A DNA stretch of 64,000 bases from Citrifermentans bremense R1 (GTDB lineage: Bacteria; Desulfobacterota; Desulfuromonadia; Geobacterales; Geobacteraceae). The stretch is from assembly GCF_000426865.1 (NCBI RefSeq), contig NZ_AUGE01000001.1:310001-374000 (forward strand), written 5' to 3'. The notes below the pieces were generated by a model. It saw only the letters and a list, made by a program, of their open reading frames with translations, had not been told where the DNA came from and did not search any database. Below, piece after piece: positions 42,072-50,694 of the stretch (positions are counted from its first letter, which is position 1; each line of letters starts with the position of its first letter). Made by a program: the position numbers and the translations under genes.

Positions 42072-43315
42072 TTCCCCTCCTCGAGTTGTTCGATGAATGC
42101 TTCCACGTTGGTTTTGGTCTGTTCGTCGGAGACGCAGCGCATGTCGTTGAGATCGCCGGAGATGACGAGGTACGGCAGCCCCGTCTCCGCCTCCAGGCGC
42201 TGCGGCATGCCGTAGCGGCTGTTGGAGTTGTAGGGGCAGGTTTTGGCGTCGTGGTAGACGATCCCGTCGATACGGAATTTCTTCGTCATATCGGCCAGGT
42301 AGCGCTCCTTGTAGGCGTCGGAGCGGACGATAAAGAGCTCCAGGTACGCCTTGGCCATGCTGCGCAGCGGCTCTTCCGCGTCGAAGGAGGGGAAGATCCA
42401 GCTGGAGCAGTAGGTGGAGGCGACCACGTTGGCCCTAAGCCCCGCGAAGAGCTCGGAGTGCGGCCTGAGGCGCCCCCACACCGGCATGCCGTCCCAGTAG
42501 ATGCGGAATTGCTCGCCGGCGACCGCCGCCTCCCGCGTAGCCTTTCTCTGCTCCAACTCGGCCAGGAGCACCCGGTAGTACTCGACCGCCTGCGGTGTCC
42601 CCCGGAGCACCACGGCCGGCCCCATGTGGATGGTCCCGTCGAAGAAGGTGAGCGGCGCGGGGACCGCTGTGGCCGTCTCCAGGACCTCTTTCCAGAGCTC
42701 GGTGCAGTCGCGCGAAAGAGCTACCACTTCCTTCAGCCGCGCGAGGTCGAGGGGCGCGCCGGTGATCTCCTCCAGCACCGGGACCAGCGCCTCCAGCTGC
42801 CTCGTCACGTCATCCACGTGGGCGTCGGTCACCTCGTTCACGTTCTTAGGCGAGGTGATGCCGATGCACGGTACCCCCAGCTCCCGGGCGTACCAGGCGA
42901 ACCAGTCCTGCACGTCGCGGCACTGGTTGGTGTTGTAGACCAGCACGTCGGGCTTGGGGACCGCCGCTATGCCGGGGTAGGCCTTGGCGAGCGGGGTGAA
43001 CCCTTTGAGATAGGCGCCGAGATCGGAGGTGAGGTAGGAGCAGATGTCGGGCGAGTACCCTATGGCGTTCGCCTCCGGGATCAGGTCGGTGGCAAGGCGC
43101 GTCGCTCCCAGCATGGCGGCGTGATTTTCCGGGAAGTGCACGGCAAAGCCCATGGCCCTCAGGAGTTCGGCGGGGCCTACGCTCGTGCACCAGGCGACCT
43201 TGCGGCTGCCGCTTGCGGACGCCTGGTTCAGGTCCAGGAAGTAATCGGCCATGATCCTGTTCATGAGGCTCGTGGCCTCTATCTTCTTCCTTGCCGGCTT
43301 GGCTTCTTCTTTCAT
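42068..43315 (-). CDS. 2-Hydroxyacyl-CoA dehydratase-family Fe-S protein, single-subunit (YjiM/DCCP-like) type
   Basis: 415 residues of the HgdB/BcrBC fold family. Six well-placed cysteines are seen: Cys43 (AWCTSVGPAELL), Cys92 (DICSYLTSDLG), Cys132 (NTNQCRD), Cys303 (TYCSSW), Cys360 (AKTCPYNSN) and Cys394 (DMRCVSDEQ). Canonical dehydratases and benzoyl-CoA reductases need two different subunits of this fold; here there is only one, next to one activator. That layout is seen for E. coli YjiL/YjiM and for double-cubane cluster proteins. ATP-driven radical dehydration or reduction is expected; the substrate is unknown. Overlaps both neighbours by four bases. Confidence 0.82.
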   Translation of the reverse strand: MKEEAKPARKKIEATSLMNRIMADYFLDLNQASASGSRKVAWCTSVGPAELLRAMGFAVHFPENHAAMLGATRLATDLIPEANAIGYSPDICSYLTSDLGAYLKGFTPLAKAYPGIAAVPKPDVLVYNTNQCRDVQDWFAWYARELGVPCIGITSPKNVNEVTDAHVDDVTRQLEALVPVLEEITGAPLDLARLKEVVALSRDCTELWKEVLETATAVPAPLTFFDGTIHMGPAVVLRGTPQAVEYYRVLLAELEQRKATREAAVAGEQFRIYWDGMPVWGRLRPHSELFAGLRANVVASTYCSSWIFPSFDAEEPLRSMAKAYLELFIVRSDAYKERYLADMTKKFRIDGIVYHDAKTCPYNSNSRYGMPQRLEAETGLPYLVISGDLNDMRCVSDEQTKTNVEAFIEQLEEGK

Positions 43316-44130
43316 TTCACCCTCCTTAGCAGCGGTTGCGATACGGCGGCGGCTTCTCCCGCCCTGGCGTAGAGCGCGGCGCCGACGGCGCCTGCCAGTT
43401 GCGGGAGTTTGGGGAGGAGCACCTCGCGCCCGATCAGCTCCTCCGTCATGCGGACCAGGTACGGGTTGTGCGCCACCACCCCACCCGTCATGACCACCCG
43501 GTCGGTGAGCGAATCCATCTCCAGGACCCTCTTGATGACCGAGTAGAAGATCCCCTTGACGATGTCGCTCACCTTTTTGCCGTGCCGGATGCTTTCCAGG
43601 ACCTCGGTGCCGGAGAAGACCGTGCAGTAGCTTCCCAGTTTGACCATCTCCTCCGACTGCCGGGCCAGGTCGTTCATTTCCTCCAGGGGGATGTCGAGAC
43701 GCCCGGCCATTTCCTCCAGGAAGGCGCCGGTGCCGGCCGCGCACTTGCGGTTCATCTTGAAGCTGCTCCGCCTGCCGGCAGCGTCCAGCTTGACGATCTT
43801 GTTGTCCTGCCCGCCGATGTCGATGATGGATAGCGCCCCGGGGAAGTAATGGCTGCATCCTCTGGCCAGGCACCCGATCTCCGTCTTGCTGGTCTTCGTG
43901 ACGAAGGGGACGTTGGCCCTGCCGTACCCCGTCGCCACCGCCCGCTCCACGTGGGACCGCGTGGCCCCCGCCATCTTCAGCGAGATATCGAGGCACGCCG
44001 ACGCGGTCCGGCCGAAATCGGTGCCCGATTTCTTCACCGCGTACCCGATCAGGGCGCCGTCTGCATCCATGACGGCGACCTTCGTCCTTGACGCACCTAT
44101 GTCGAGTCCGACAAAAACAGGCTTGCTCAT
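43312..44130 (-). CDS. BadF/BadG/BcrA/HgdC-family ATP-dependent activator
   Basis: 272 residues of the ASKHA fold: GLDIGASRTKVAVMD at the N-terminus, IDIGGQDNKI (about 103), and GGVVAHNPYL near residue 218. Cys130 (KCAAGTGAF) and Cys169 (SYCTVFSGTEV) are the ligands of the [4Fe-4S] cluster bridging the homodimer. It injects a low-potential electron into the partner dehydratase or reductase with ATP hydrolysis. It is the promoter-proximal gene of the operon; AAAGGAG precedes the ATG. Confidence 0.92.
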   Translation of the reverse strand: MSKPVFVGLDIGASRTKVAVMDADGALIGYAVKKSGTDFGRTASACLDISLKMAGATRSHVERAVATGYGRANVPFVTKTSKTEIGCLARGCSHYFPGALSIIDIGGQDNKIVKLDAAGRRSSFKMNRKCAAGTGAFLEEMAGRLDIPLEEMNDLARQSEEMVKLGSYCTVFSGTEVLESIRHGKKVSDIVKGIFYSVIKRVLEMDSLTDRVVMTGGVVAHNPYLVRMTEELIGREVLLPKLPQLAGAVGAALYARAGEAAAVSQPLLRRVK

Positions 44131-44185
44131 ATCTCCCGGCTCCTTTTACCGGCCCCGAAACCGCCGAATTAGTAAACTGGTGTTA

Positions 44186-44201
44186 TACATCAAACATGCC
44201 A
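44186..44201 (-). promoter_or_regulatory. Weak candidate sigma-54 promoter of the CoA-ester operon
   Basis: Minus strand TGGCATGTTTGATGTA: the -24 element TGGCAtG is good, the -12 element aTGta lacks the consensus C. The position, 55 bases before the activator gene and downstream of three regulator-site-like repeats, supports it. Confidence 0.4.
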
Positions 44202-44301
44202 AGGAATATTTTATTCGAGTCGACACGTGCAAGTTATCAATATAATTGATTAAAATTCATCACGCATCAGCTGACGCTGTTTTATTAAATTCGCGGACAG
44301 C

Positions 44302-44448
44302 GGCGATATTTCGTCGGGGGATTTCGAGGAAGGGCTTTGCAGTACCCCCGAAGGGGCGACAAGCGGCGTGAAAAGGGGAGGATTACCGGGGTTCTGATGC
44401 AGGCAAGCGAGGGGAGACGATATTTCGTACAGGAGACGATATTTCGTC
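44302..44448. promoter_or_regulatory. Three near-palindromic sites, probable enhancer sequences
   Basis: GGCGATATTTCGTC at 44302-44315, GACGATATTTCGTA at 44416-44429 and GACGATATTTCGTC at 44435-44448. The core GACGA-N4-TCGTC has dyad symmetry. The copies lie about 100 to 250 bases upstream of the candidate -24 element and next to the gene for a sigma-54 activator. Confidence 0.6.
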
Positions 44449-44477
44449 GGGGTGAAGCAGCGTTCAAGGGAGGTTTG

Positions 44478-44515
44478 TCTCCCCTCGCCCTCTGGGAGAG
44501 GGGCGGGGGTGAGGG
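44478..44515. repeat. Repeat family D copy
   Basis: CTCCCCTCGCCCTCTGGGAGAGGGGCGGGGGTGAGGG-type dyad, nearly identical to 26623-26659. It lies just past the stop codon of the regulator gene. Confidence 0.65.
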
Positions 44516-44538
44516 GGTGGGGGCAGGTGAAGAAGTGA

Positions 44539-46533
44539 TCAGCGTGTTGGTTTCTCTGCAGCGGGGGGCGGTTCGAGCGTTCCGTTCTTTCTTTTGACGC
44601 CGAGCTTCTTGATCCGGGAATGCAGCGTGGTGGGTTTCATGTCGAGAATTTCGGCCGCGCCACCCTTGCCGCGGATGCGCCACCCCGTCTTTTCCAGTAT
44701 GAAGCCTATATGCTTTCTTTCCGCGGCTTCCATCGTCATCGGCTCGTTTGCGGTCGCGCCGGATCCGTCCTGGATGGCGACCACAAGGGTGCCGCCGTTA
44801 CTGAGGATCATGGCCCGTTCCACGAGGTTTCTCAGCTCCCTTATGTTTCCCGGCCACCGGTACCGCTCCATGATCTCCATGTTTTTCCTGGGAATGCGCT
44901 CGATGGTCTTGCCGAAAACCTTGGAGAACTCCTCCACCATCGCCCATACCAGCAGCGGTATGTCCTCCTGCCGGTCGCGCAGCGGGGGGACGAAAATAGG
45001 GAAGACGTTGAGCCTGTAATATAGGTCCTCCCGGAATTTTCCTTCCTTCACTGCCTGCGCCAGGCTCACGTTGGTCGCGGCGATCACCCTCACATCCGCC
45101 TTGACCGGCTTCGGGTTTCCCAGGCGCTCGAATTGCCCCTCCTGGATGACCCGCAGCAGCTTCGACTGCAGCTCCAGGGGGAGTTCCCCTATCTCGTCCA
45201 GGAAGATGGTGGAGCCGTTTGCCGCCTCGAAGCGCCCGATCTGGGAGGAGACGGCTCCGGTATAGGCCCCTTTTTCATGACCGAACAGCTCCGCCTCGAT
45301 GAGGGCTGCCGGCAGTGCGGCGCAGTTCACCTTGATCATGGCGCGGGCCTTGCGCTGGCCGGCGTTGTGGATCGCCCTCGCTATCAGTTCCTTGCCGGTG
45401 CCGGTTTCGCCCAGGATGAGCACGGTGGAATCGGTGGCCGCCACCTGCTGTATCTGCTGCAGCACGTTGCGTATTGCTTCCGATTTGCCGATGATCTCCT
45501 CGTGCTTGTATTCCACGTCGATCTGATCGCGCAGATAGACGTTTTCCGCCTCCAAGCGGTCCTTCAGCTGCCGTATTTCCGCAAGGGCGTTCTGGATTTT
45601 CTGGTCGGCCCATTTGCGCTCGAGGGCGTTGGCGAAAACCTCCCATAAAAGGCGGAGCCTCTGAGTCAGTTCGTCGGGCCACTCTTTCTTGACGCTGTAG
45701 GAAACGAAGGTGATGGCGCCGACTATGGTGCCGCCGACGCTGGCGGGAATGAACATGATGGACTTGATGCCGCCCTGGTCCTTGCAATACTGCTTTTCCC
45801 TCCAGAACCTGTCCGACAGTTCCTCAACGTCGGAGACGCGGAAGATCTCCCCAAGCTGGATCATGTCCATCCATATCGGGATCAGGTTCACCAGTTCTGT
45901 CGGGGGTGGCTTGACGCCGGGAAGTGCGTAGGAATGGGTGATGCGCAGACGGCTGCGATCAGGGGTGAAGTACCAGATACTGCTTCTTTCGAAACCGAGA
46001 AAATTGACGACCTTTTGCAGACCTTTTTCTATCTTTCGATCCACCTCGCTCACCGGCACGTTGATGAAGGCGGAGGAGAGGTTGGAGAGGAAAGCCTCTA
46101 CCTGCAGCCGCTCTGTCTGCAGGCTCTGCCTTAGCTTCACCTCGGTTATGTCCTGAACCACCAGGCCACAGCGGGTCACGGAACCGTCGCTCTCCTTTAG
46201 GGGATAAGAGCAGATCAACCAGGATCTCTCCTGGGGGTCGCCCGGTTTCGACAGCCGTATCTCAAGGTCGACGAAGGAATGATCCTCATGGATGGTCCGG
46301 TTCAGCAACGGCTCCACCACCAGAGCGACGAAGCGGTCGATCTCCCTTATGGTCTTCCCCAGATGCTCTTTTGGGGGCACGGCGTTGATCGCTGCCATCC
46401 GGTCGTTGACGTAGATGTAGCGCAGGTCGCAGTCTATGATGGAAACACCGAACTGGGCCTGACCGAACAGCTGTTCCAAATTGCTGAATTTACCTAGGAA
46501 AAACTCCGCAGCAGGATCGCTCGACAAGGCCAT
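44539..46533 (-). CDS. PAS-GAF sigma-54-dependent transcriptional activator
   Basis: About 664 residues: PAS domain (about 20-135, FGVSIIDCDLRYIYVNDRMAAIN), GAF domain (about 150-310), short coiled linker, AAA+ domain with Walker A GETGTGKE, GAYTGA loop and Walker B IFLDEIGELP, then a Fis-type helix-turn-helix (GGAAEILDMKPTTLHSRIKKLGV). It is transcribed toward the CoA-ester operon and probably activates it. The start is uncertain: ATG at MALSSDPA was chosen over a GTG 16 codons upstream, though neither has a strong ribosome-binding site. Confidence 0.88.
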   Translation of the reverse strand: MALSSDPAAEFFLGKFSNLEQLFGQAQFGVSIIDCDLRYIYVNDRMAAINAVPPKEHLGKTIREIDRFVALVVEPLLNRTIHEDHSFVDLEIRLSKPGDPQERSWLICSYPLKESDGSVTRCGLVVQDITEVKLRQSLQTERLQVEAFLSNLSSAFINVPVSEVDRKIEKGLQKVVNFLGFERSSIWYFTPDRSRLRITHSYALPGVKPPPTELVNLIPIWMDMIQLGEIFRVSDVEELSDRFWREKQYCKDQGGIKSIMFIPASVGGTIVGAITFVSYSVKKEWPDELTQRLRLLWEVFANALERKWADQKIQNALAEIRQLKDRLEAENVYLRDQIDVEYKHEEIIGKSEAIRNVLQQIQQVAATDSTVLILGETGTGKELIARAIHNAGQRKARAMIKVNCAALPAALIEAELFGHEKGAYTGAVSSQIGRFEAANGSTIFLDEIGELPLELQSKLLRVIQEGQFERLGNPKPVKADVRVIAATNVSLAQAVKEGKFREDLYYRLNVFPIFVPPLRDRQEDIPLLVWAMVEEFSKVFGKTIERIPRKNMEIMERYRWPGNIRELRNLVERAMILSNGGTLVVAIQDGSGATANEPMTMEAAERKHIGFILEKTGWRIRGKGGAAEILDMKPTTLHSRIKKLGVKRKNGTLEPPPAAEKPTR

Positions 46534-46666
46534 GGCGTCACCGTATTCATTAAAATGAAAATGTGTACAGGATAATAGCACATCGTTTTAAAATATGCAT
46601 CAACGAACGACAGGAACATTAAGGGAATCCGGAGCGGCAAGCGCATCGCAACGCGCTTCGCCCGAG

Positions 46667-47788
46667 CTACCCGTAGATGCCCCTTCGCAGCCTGTCCTGC
46701 ATCAACTCGTGCATCCGCTCATCGACGTTGGAGGCCGTGATTCCCGATTGCCTGCAGATCTTGCGCACCGGCTCGACCTGCTCCGGGCGCGTCAGATCGT
46801 CCAGGCGCTGCAGATGCCCCGTCCTCTTCCCGACCTGGAACAGCATCCGCTCTTCCGGCTCCAACTCCAGGAACCTCCTTGGGACCGCGACCAGGCGCTC
46901 CTTGCCTGAGGGCAAAGCGCCGTTTATCTCCTGAAACAGGTTGAAGGCATGGTCGCTTCTCACCGCGCTGGCGATACCGTCGAGGTTTTCCAGGAAGGTG
47001 CCGATCTCCCGGGCCAAAACCGCGTCCGGCGCGAAGCGGAAGCTCTTGTCCGAGCTTCCCGGGAAGAGGTCGATCCCTTCCCGGATGTGCAGGTTCCTGA
47101 AGCGGATGAAGTCGGGATTGATCCTGTTGATCACCTCGGCGCTCTCCTCGGCATGCTCGCGGGAAAGCTCGGTGCCGCCCAGCCCCGCGAGGAAGTATTC
47201 GGAGAGCTCGATTCCCGCCCCCTTCACATTGAGCCCGGCTTGAACCTGCCCCTCTTTGTCCACCCCTTTGCGCACAAGCCTTAGCAGCGTTTCCGAACCG
47301 GTCTCCATCCCCACGTGGATCCTGTTCAGCCCCGCCGCGGCCAACTCCCTCAGGGCTGCGTCAGGGGTACGGGCGAGGCTCTCGGAGCGGGCATAGCAGG
47401 TGATCCTCTTCACCCCGGGGAACCTCTCCTTAAGGTGGTTGAGAATCCGCGCCAGGTTTTCGGGACGGTAGGTGAAGCAGTCGGCATCCTGCAAAAAGAC
47501 CGATTGCATCCCGGAGCAATACCAGCTCCAGGCCGCCAGCACCCCCTGGTGGTCCCCCCGCAGGTTCTGCGGCGGCACGCCTTGAGCGATGTTTGTGATC
47601 AAATGGTAAATGGTGTCGATGTCGCGGATGACGTCCTCGACCGGACGGATGGAGAACTTCTGTTTCTTGTAGATGGAGCAGAAGGTGCAGCGGTTCCAGG
47701 GGCAGTTCCGGTTCACCCGGATCAGGAGGCTGTCTGCTTCGCTGGGTGGGCGGATCGGGCCCTGCTCGAATCCGTTGTATGACGGCAT
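46667..47788 (-). CDS. Radical SAM protein of unknown function
   Basis: 373 residues. The cluster motif is CPWNRCTFC (residues 29-37), a CX4CX2C spacing rather than the usual CX3CX2C. It is followed by SVFLQDADCFTYRPENLARIL, GLNRIHVGMETGSETLL and EYFLAGLGGTELSREHAEESAEVI, the barrel strands of an Elp3/B12-like radical SAM fold. No second Fe-S domain is evident. The substrate is unknown. TTGAGGAG precedes the start. Confidence 0.85.
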   Translation of the reverse strand: MPSYNGFEQGPIRPPSEADSLLIRVNRNCPWNRCTFCSIYKKQKFSIRPVEDVIRDIDTIYHLITNIAQGVPPQNLRGDHQGVLAAWSWYCSGMQSVFLQDADCFTYRPENLARILNHLKERFPGVKRITCYARSESLARTPDAALRELAAAGLNRIHVGMETGSETLLRLVRKGVDKEGQVQAGLNVKGAGIELSEYFLAGLGGTELSREHAEESAEVINRINPDFIRFRNLHIREGIDLFPGSSDKSFRFAPDAVLAREIGTFLENLDGIASAVRSDHAFNLFQEINGALPSGKERLVAVPRRFLELEPEERMLFQVGKRTGHLQRLDDLTRPEQVEPVRKICRQSGITASNVDERMHELMQDRLRRGIYG

Positions 47789-47810
47789 GGGAAACTCCTC
47801 AAGGTGGCGT

Positions 47811-48989
47811 TTACCTGTTCAACAACTCGACCGCCTCCCCTACCCCGTCCAGGGTCAGGGGGAACATGCGCTCCCCCATCAACTGCCGGATGAGGCTCAC
47901 CGACCGGGTCCATTCCCACTCCCGCTGCGGCGCCGGGTTCAGCCAGACCGCGCGCGGGTACTGGGTCAAAAGCCGGTTAAGCCAGGTCGATCCCGGCTCA
48001 TCGTTGTCGTGCTCCACGCTTCCGCCGGGCCACTCGATCTCGTAGGGGCCCATGGTCGCGTCTCCTACGAGGATCAGCTTCCAGTCCGGGCCGAACTGGT
48101 GGATCAGGTCGAAGGTGGGGAGGTGATGCTGACGGCGGCGCAGGTTGTCGCGCCACACCTTTTCGTAGACGCAGTTGTGGAAGTAGAAATGCTCCAGGTG
48201 CTTGAATTCGCTGCGGGTCGCGCAAAAGAGCTGCTCGCACTGCTCCACGTGGGGGTCCATCGAGCCTCCCACGTCCAGAAGCAGGAGCACCTTCACCTTG
48301 TTGTGCCGCTCCGGGACCATGCGCAGATCGAGATAGCCGGCGTTGTTGGCGGTGGCGCGAATGGTTCCCGGGAGATCCAGCTCTTCCCTCGCCCCCTCGC
48401 GGGCAAAATCGCGCACCCGGCGCAGGGCCATCTTCATGTTGCGGGTCCCGAGCTCCACCGAGCCGTCGAGGTTTCTAAACTCCCGCTTGTCCCACACCTT
48501 CACCGCCCGCCGGTGGCGCGACTCCGCCTGGCCGATCCGTATCCCCTCCGGGTTGTAGCCGTAGGCGCCGAAGGGCGAGGTGCCGCCGGTGCCGACCCAC
48601 TTGCTCCCCCCCTGGTGCCGCTCCTTCTGCTCGGCAAGCCTTTGCCTCAGGGTCTCCAGGAGCTTGTCCAGCCCGCCCAGAGCCTGGATCTGCCGCTTTT
48701 CCTCCTCCGAGAGGAACTTCTCCTTGATCTTTCTCAGCCACTCCTCGGGGATCTGCGCGAAGAGATCGTCCCCACCGAGCGTCGCCCCCGCGAAAAACTC
48801 CATGAAGACCCGGTCGAACTTGTCGAAGTGGGCCTCGCTCTTCACCAGGATCAGGCGCGCCAGGAAGTAGAACTCCTCGGCGCTGCCGAAGGCGAGCCTT
48901 TTTTTGAGCGCCTCCAAAAGGGTCAGGAACTCGTTCAGCGTCACCGGTACGCCCGCGCGCTTGAGCCCGAGGAAGAAGTCGATCAGCAT
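47811..48989 (-). CDS. VWA-domain protein (CoxE-like)
   Basis: 392 residues. The N-terminal part (MLIDFFLGLKRAGVPVTLNEFLTLLEAL) is typical of CoxE-like proteins. The von Willebrand A domain contains VLLLLDVGGSMDPH, a MIDAS-type motif in which DxSxS reads DVGGS, so the first serine is lost. It is four bases downstream of a MoxR-type ATPase and forms the usual MoxR-VWA pair thought to act as a chaperone or metal-insertion machine. The client is unknown. Confidence 0.85.
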   Translation of the reverse strand: MLIDFFLGLKRAGVPVTLNEFLTLLEALKKRLAFGSAEEFYFLARLILVKSEAHFDKFDRVFMEFFAGATLGGDDLFAQIPEEWLRKIKEKFLSEEEKRQIQALGGLDKLLETLRQRLAEQKERHQGGSKWVGTGGTSPFGAYGYNPEGIRIGQAESRHRRAVKVWDKREFRNLDGSVELGTRNMKMALRRVRDFAREGAREELDLPGTIRATANNAGYLDLRMVPERHNKVKVLLLLDVGGSMDPHVEQCEQLFCATRSEFKHLEHFYFHNCVYEKVWRDNLRRRQHHLPTFDLIHQFGPDWKLILVGDATMGPYEIEWPGGSVEHDNDEPGSTWLNRLLTQYPRAVWLNPAPQREWEWTRSVSLIRQLMGERMFPLTLDGVGEAVELLNR

Positions 48990-48993
48990 CGCC

Positions 48994-49842
48994 TCAGGTC
49001 CTGAAGCCCAGCCCCGAGCGCCGGGGCTGCCCCTGGAAGAGCTGCAGGTCCTGCTCGTTTTTGAGAAGCGCCCCGTGCAAGGGGGGGATCTGCCTCTCAC
49101 TTCCCGCTTTCTGCAGCGCCTGCGGCGAAACCCCTTCCGCGACCAGTATCTTCAGCCAGTCGAGGAGCTCCGAAGTCGATGGTTTCTTCTTCAGCCCCGG
49201 CATCTCCCTCACCCCGAGGAACACCTCCAGGGCCTCCTTCACCAGGGCCCGGTTCAGGCCGGGGTAGTGCACCGAGACGATGCTCTCCAGCGTCTCCCGG
49301 TCCGGGAAACGGATGTAATGAAAAAAGCAGCGGCGCAAGAACGCGTCCGGGAGCTCCTTTTCGTTGTTGCTGGTGATGATGATCGCAGGGCGATGCTTCG
49401 CCTGCACCAGCTCCTTGGTCTCGTAGACGTAGAACTCCATCCGGTCCAGCTCGCGCAAAAGGTCGTTCGGGAATTCGATATCCGCCTTGTCCACCTCGTC
49501 GATGAGAAGCACCGCCTGCCGTTCCGACTCGAACGCCTCCCAGAGCTTCCCCTTCACGATGTAGTTCCCTATCTCGTGCACCCGCGCATCGCCAAGCTGC
49601 GAGTCGCGCAGGCGCGAGACCGCGTCGTACTCGTAGAGCCCCTGCTGGGCCTTCGTGCTCGACTTGATGTGCCACTGGAAGAGCGGCTTGTCCAAAGCCC
49701 GCGCCACCTCCTCCGCCAGCATGGTCTTGCCGGTGCCCGGCTCCCCCTTCACCAGCAGCGGGCGCCCCAGCACCATGGCCGAATTGACCGCAAGCTTCAA
49801 GTCGTCCGTGGCTATATAGGATTCGGTTCCGTTGAATTTCAT
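48994..49842 (-). CDS. MoxR-family AAA+ ATPase
   Basis: 282 residues: Walker A VKGEPGTGKTMLAEEVA (about residue 31), Walker B VLLIDEVDKAD (about 111), sensor-1 IIITSNNEKELPDAFLRRC (about 154). The length and motifs fit MoxR/CoxD proteins that remodel or activate protein complexes with a VWA partner. Next gene is that partner. Confidence 0.9.
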   Translation of the reverse strand: MKFNGTESYIATDDLKLAVNSAMVLGRPLLVKGEPGTGKTMLAEEVARALDKPLFQWHIKSSTKAQQGLYEYDAVSRLRDSQLGDARVHEIGNYIVKGKLWEAFESERQAVLLIDEVDKADIEFPNDLLRELDRMEFYVYETKELVQAKHRPAIIITSNNEKELPDAFLRRCFFHYIRFPDRETLESIVSVHYPGLNRALVKEALEVFLGVREMPGLKKKPSTSELLDWLKILVAEGVSPQALQKAGSERQIPPLHGALLKNEQDLQLFQGQPRRSGLGFRT

Positions 49843-49920
49843 GTCGCTAATCCCCTGTAATTTCTTTCCGTTAGCCGCAAAGACGCCCCTAGCCCCCAGC
49901 CCCTAGTCCCCGGCATCGCT

Positions 49921-50694
49921 TTAATAGCCGAGTGCTGCGGAGATATCCGCTGCCCCCTGTTTCAAAAGCGGCACAAGCTCCTGCTCGATCCGTTCCCGAT
50001 GAAAGCGCTGCGAGGGTCCGAGCATGCTCACCGCTCCGATGACGCGCGAGGTGTAATCGCGGATGGGGGCGCCGACGCTGGTCACACCAAGGTTCAATTC
50101 CTCCGACTCCACCGCGTACCCCTGCCGGGCGATCTCCCGCAGTTGGTCCTTCCAGCTCTCCGCGTCGGTGATGGTGTGCGGCGTGTGTTTTTCAAACTTG
50201 TTGTTCGAGGTGTACTTGGCGATCGCCTCATCGGCAAAATGCGCCATGAACGACTTCCCCGGCGCGGTGCAGTAGGCGGGAAGCTGCACGCCTAAGGCCG
50301 GCATGACCCGCAGGTTATGGTCGCACTCCACCGAGTCGAGGTTTATCACGCTGAAGTCCGACATGATGGAGACGCAGGTTGTCTCGTTGCACTCGCGCAC
50401 CAACCGCTCCATAACTGTCCGAGCCCCCCCAAGTCCCCGCTGCCGGAGAGCTTTCTGGGCTAGTTCCACCGTCATGAAGCCCAATTGGTAGCGCTCCGTT
50501 ACCGGGTCCTTGGAGACGTAGTTACGCAGCTGCAGTGTGGCCAGCAATCGGAAGATGTTGTTCTTAGGCAGCTTGAGGCGCCGGCTCAGCTCCGTCAGAC
50601 CGATCTCGTGGTCCTCCAGGAGGAACTGCTCCAGAACGTCCAGCGCGCGGCTGACGCTTCGGTTGTAGTTCGTGCTTTTCTTACCGGTTTTCAT
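49921..50694 (-). CDS. IclR-family transcriptional regulator
   Basis: 257 residues: N-terminal winged helix (SVSRALDVLEQFL, IGLTELSRRLKLPKNNIFRLLATL) and C-terminal effector-binding domain (ETTCVSIMSD, LPAYCTAPGKSFMA, GVTSVGAPIRDYTSRVIGAVSMLGP). IclR regulators often control aromatic or short-chain acid catabolism. The neighbours do not identify its target. The ATG at MKTGKKST with GGAGGAAG upstream was preferred over starts up to 29 codons earlier. Confidence 0.87.
   Translation of the reverse strand: MKTGKKSTNYNRSVSRALDVLEQFLLEDHEIGLTELSRRLKLPKNNIFRLLATLQLRNYVSKDPVTERYQLGFMTVELAQKALRQRGLGGARTVMERLVRECNETTCVSIMSDFSVINLDSVECDHNLRVMPALGVQLPAYCTAPGKSFMAHFADEAIAKYTSNNKFEKHTPHTITDAESWKDQLREIARQGYAVESEELNLGVTSVGAPIRDYTSRVIGAVSMLGPSQRFHRERIEQELVPLLKQGAADISAALGY

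Noticed and set aside
42068-44130. Class I benzoyl-CoA reductase
   Set aside because: That enzyme needs two ATPase and two reductase subunits; only one of each is present.
44285-44683. Open frame overlapping the enhancer boxes
   Set aside because: It reads through direct repeats and the start of a regulator gene's 3' end; no protein-like pattern.
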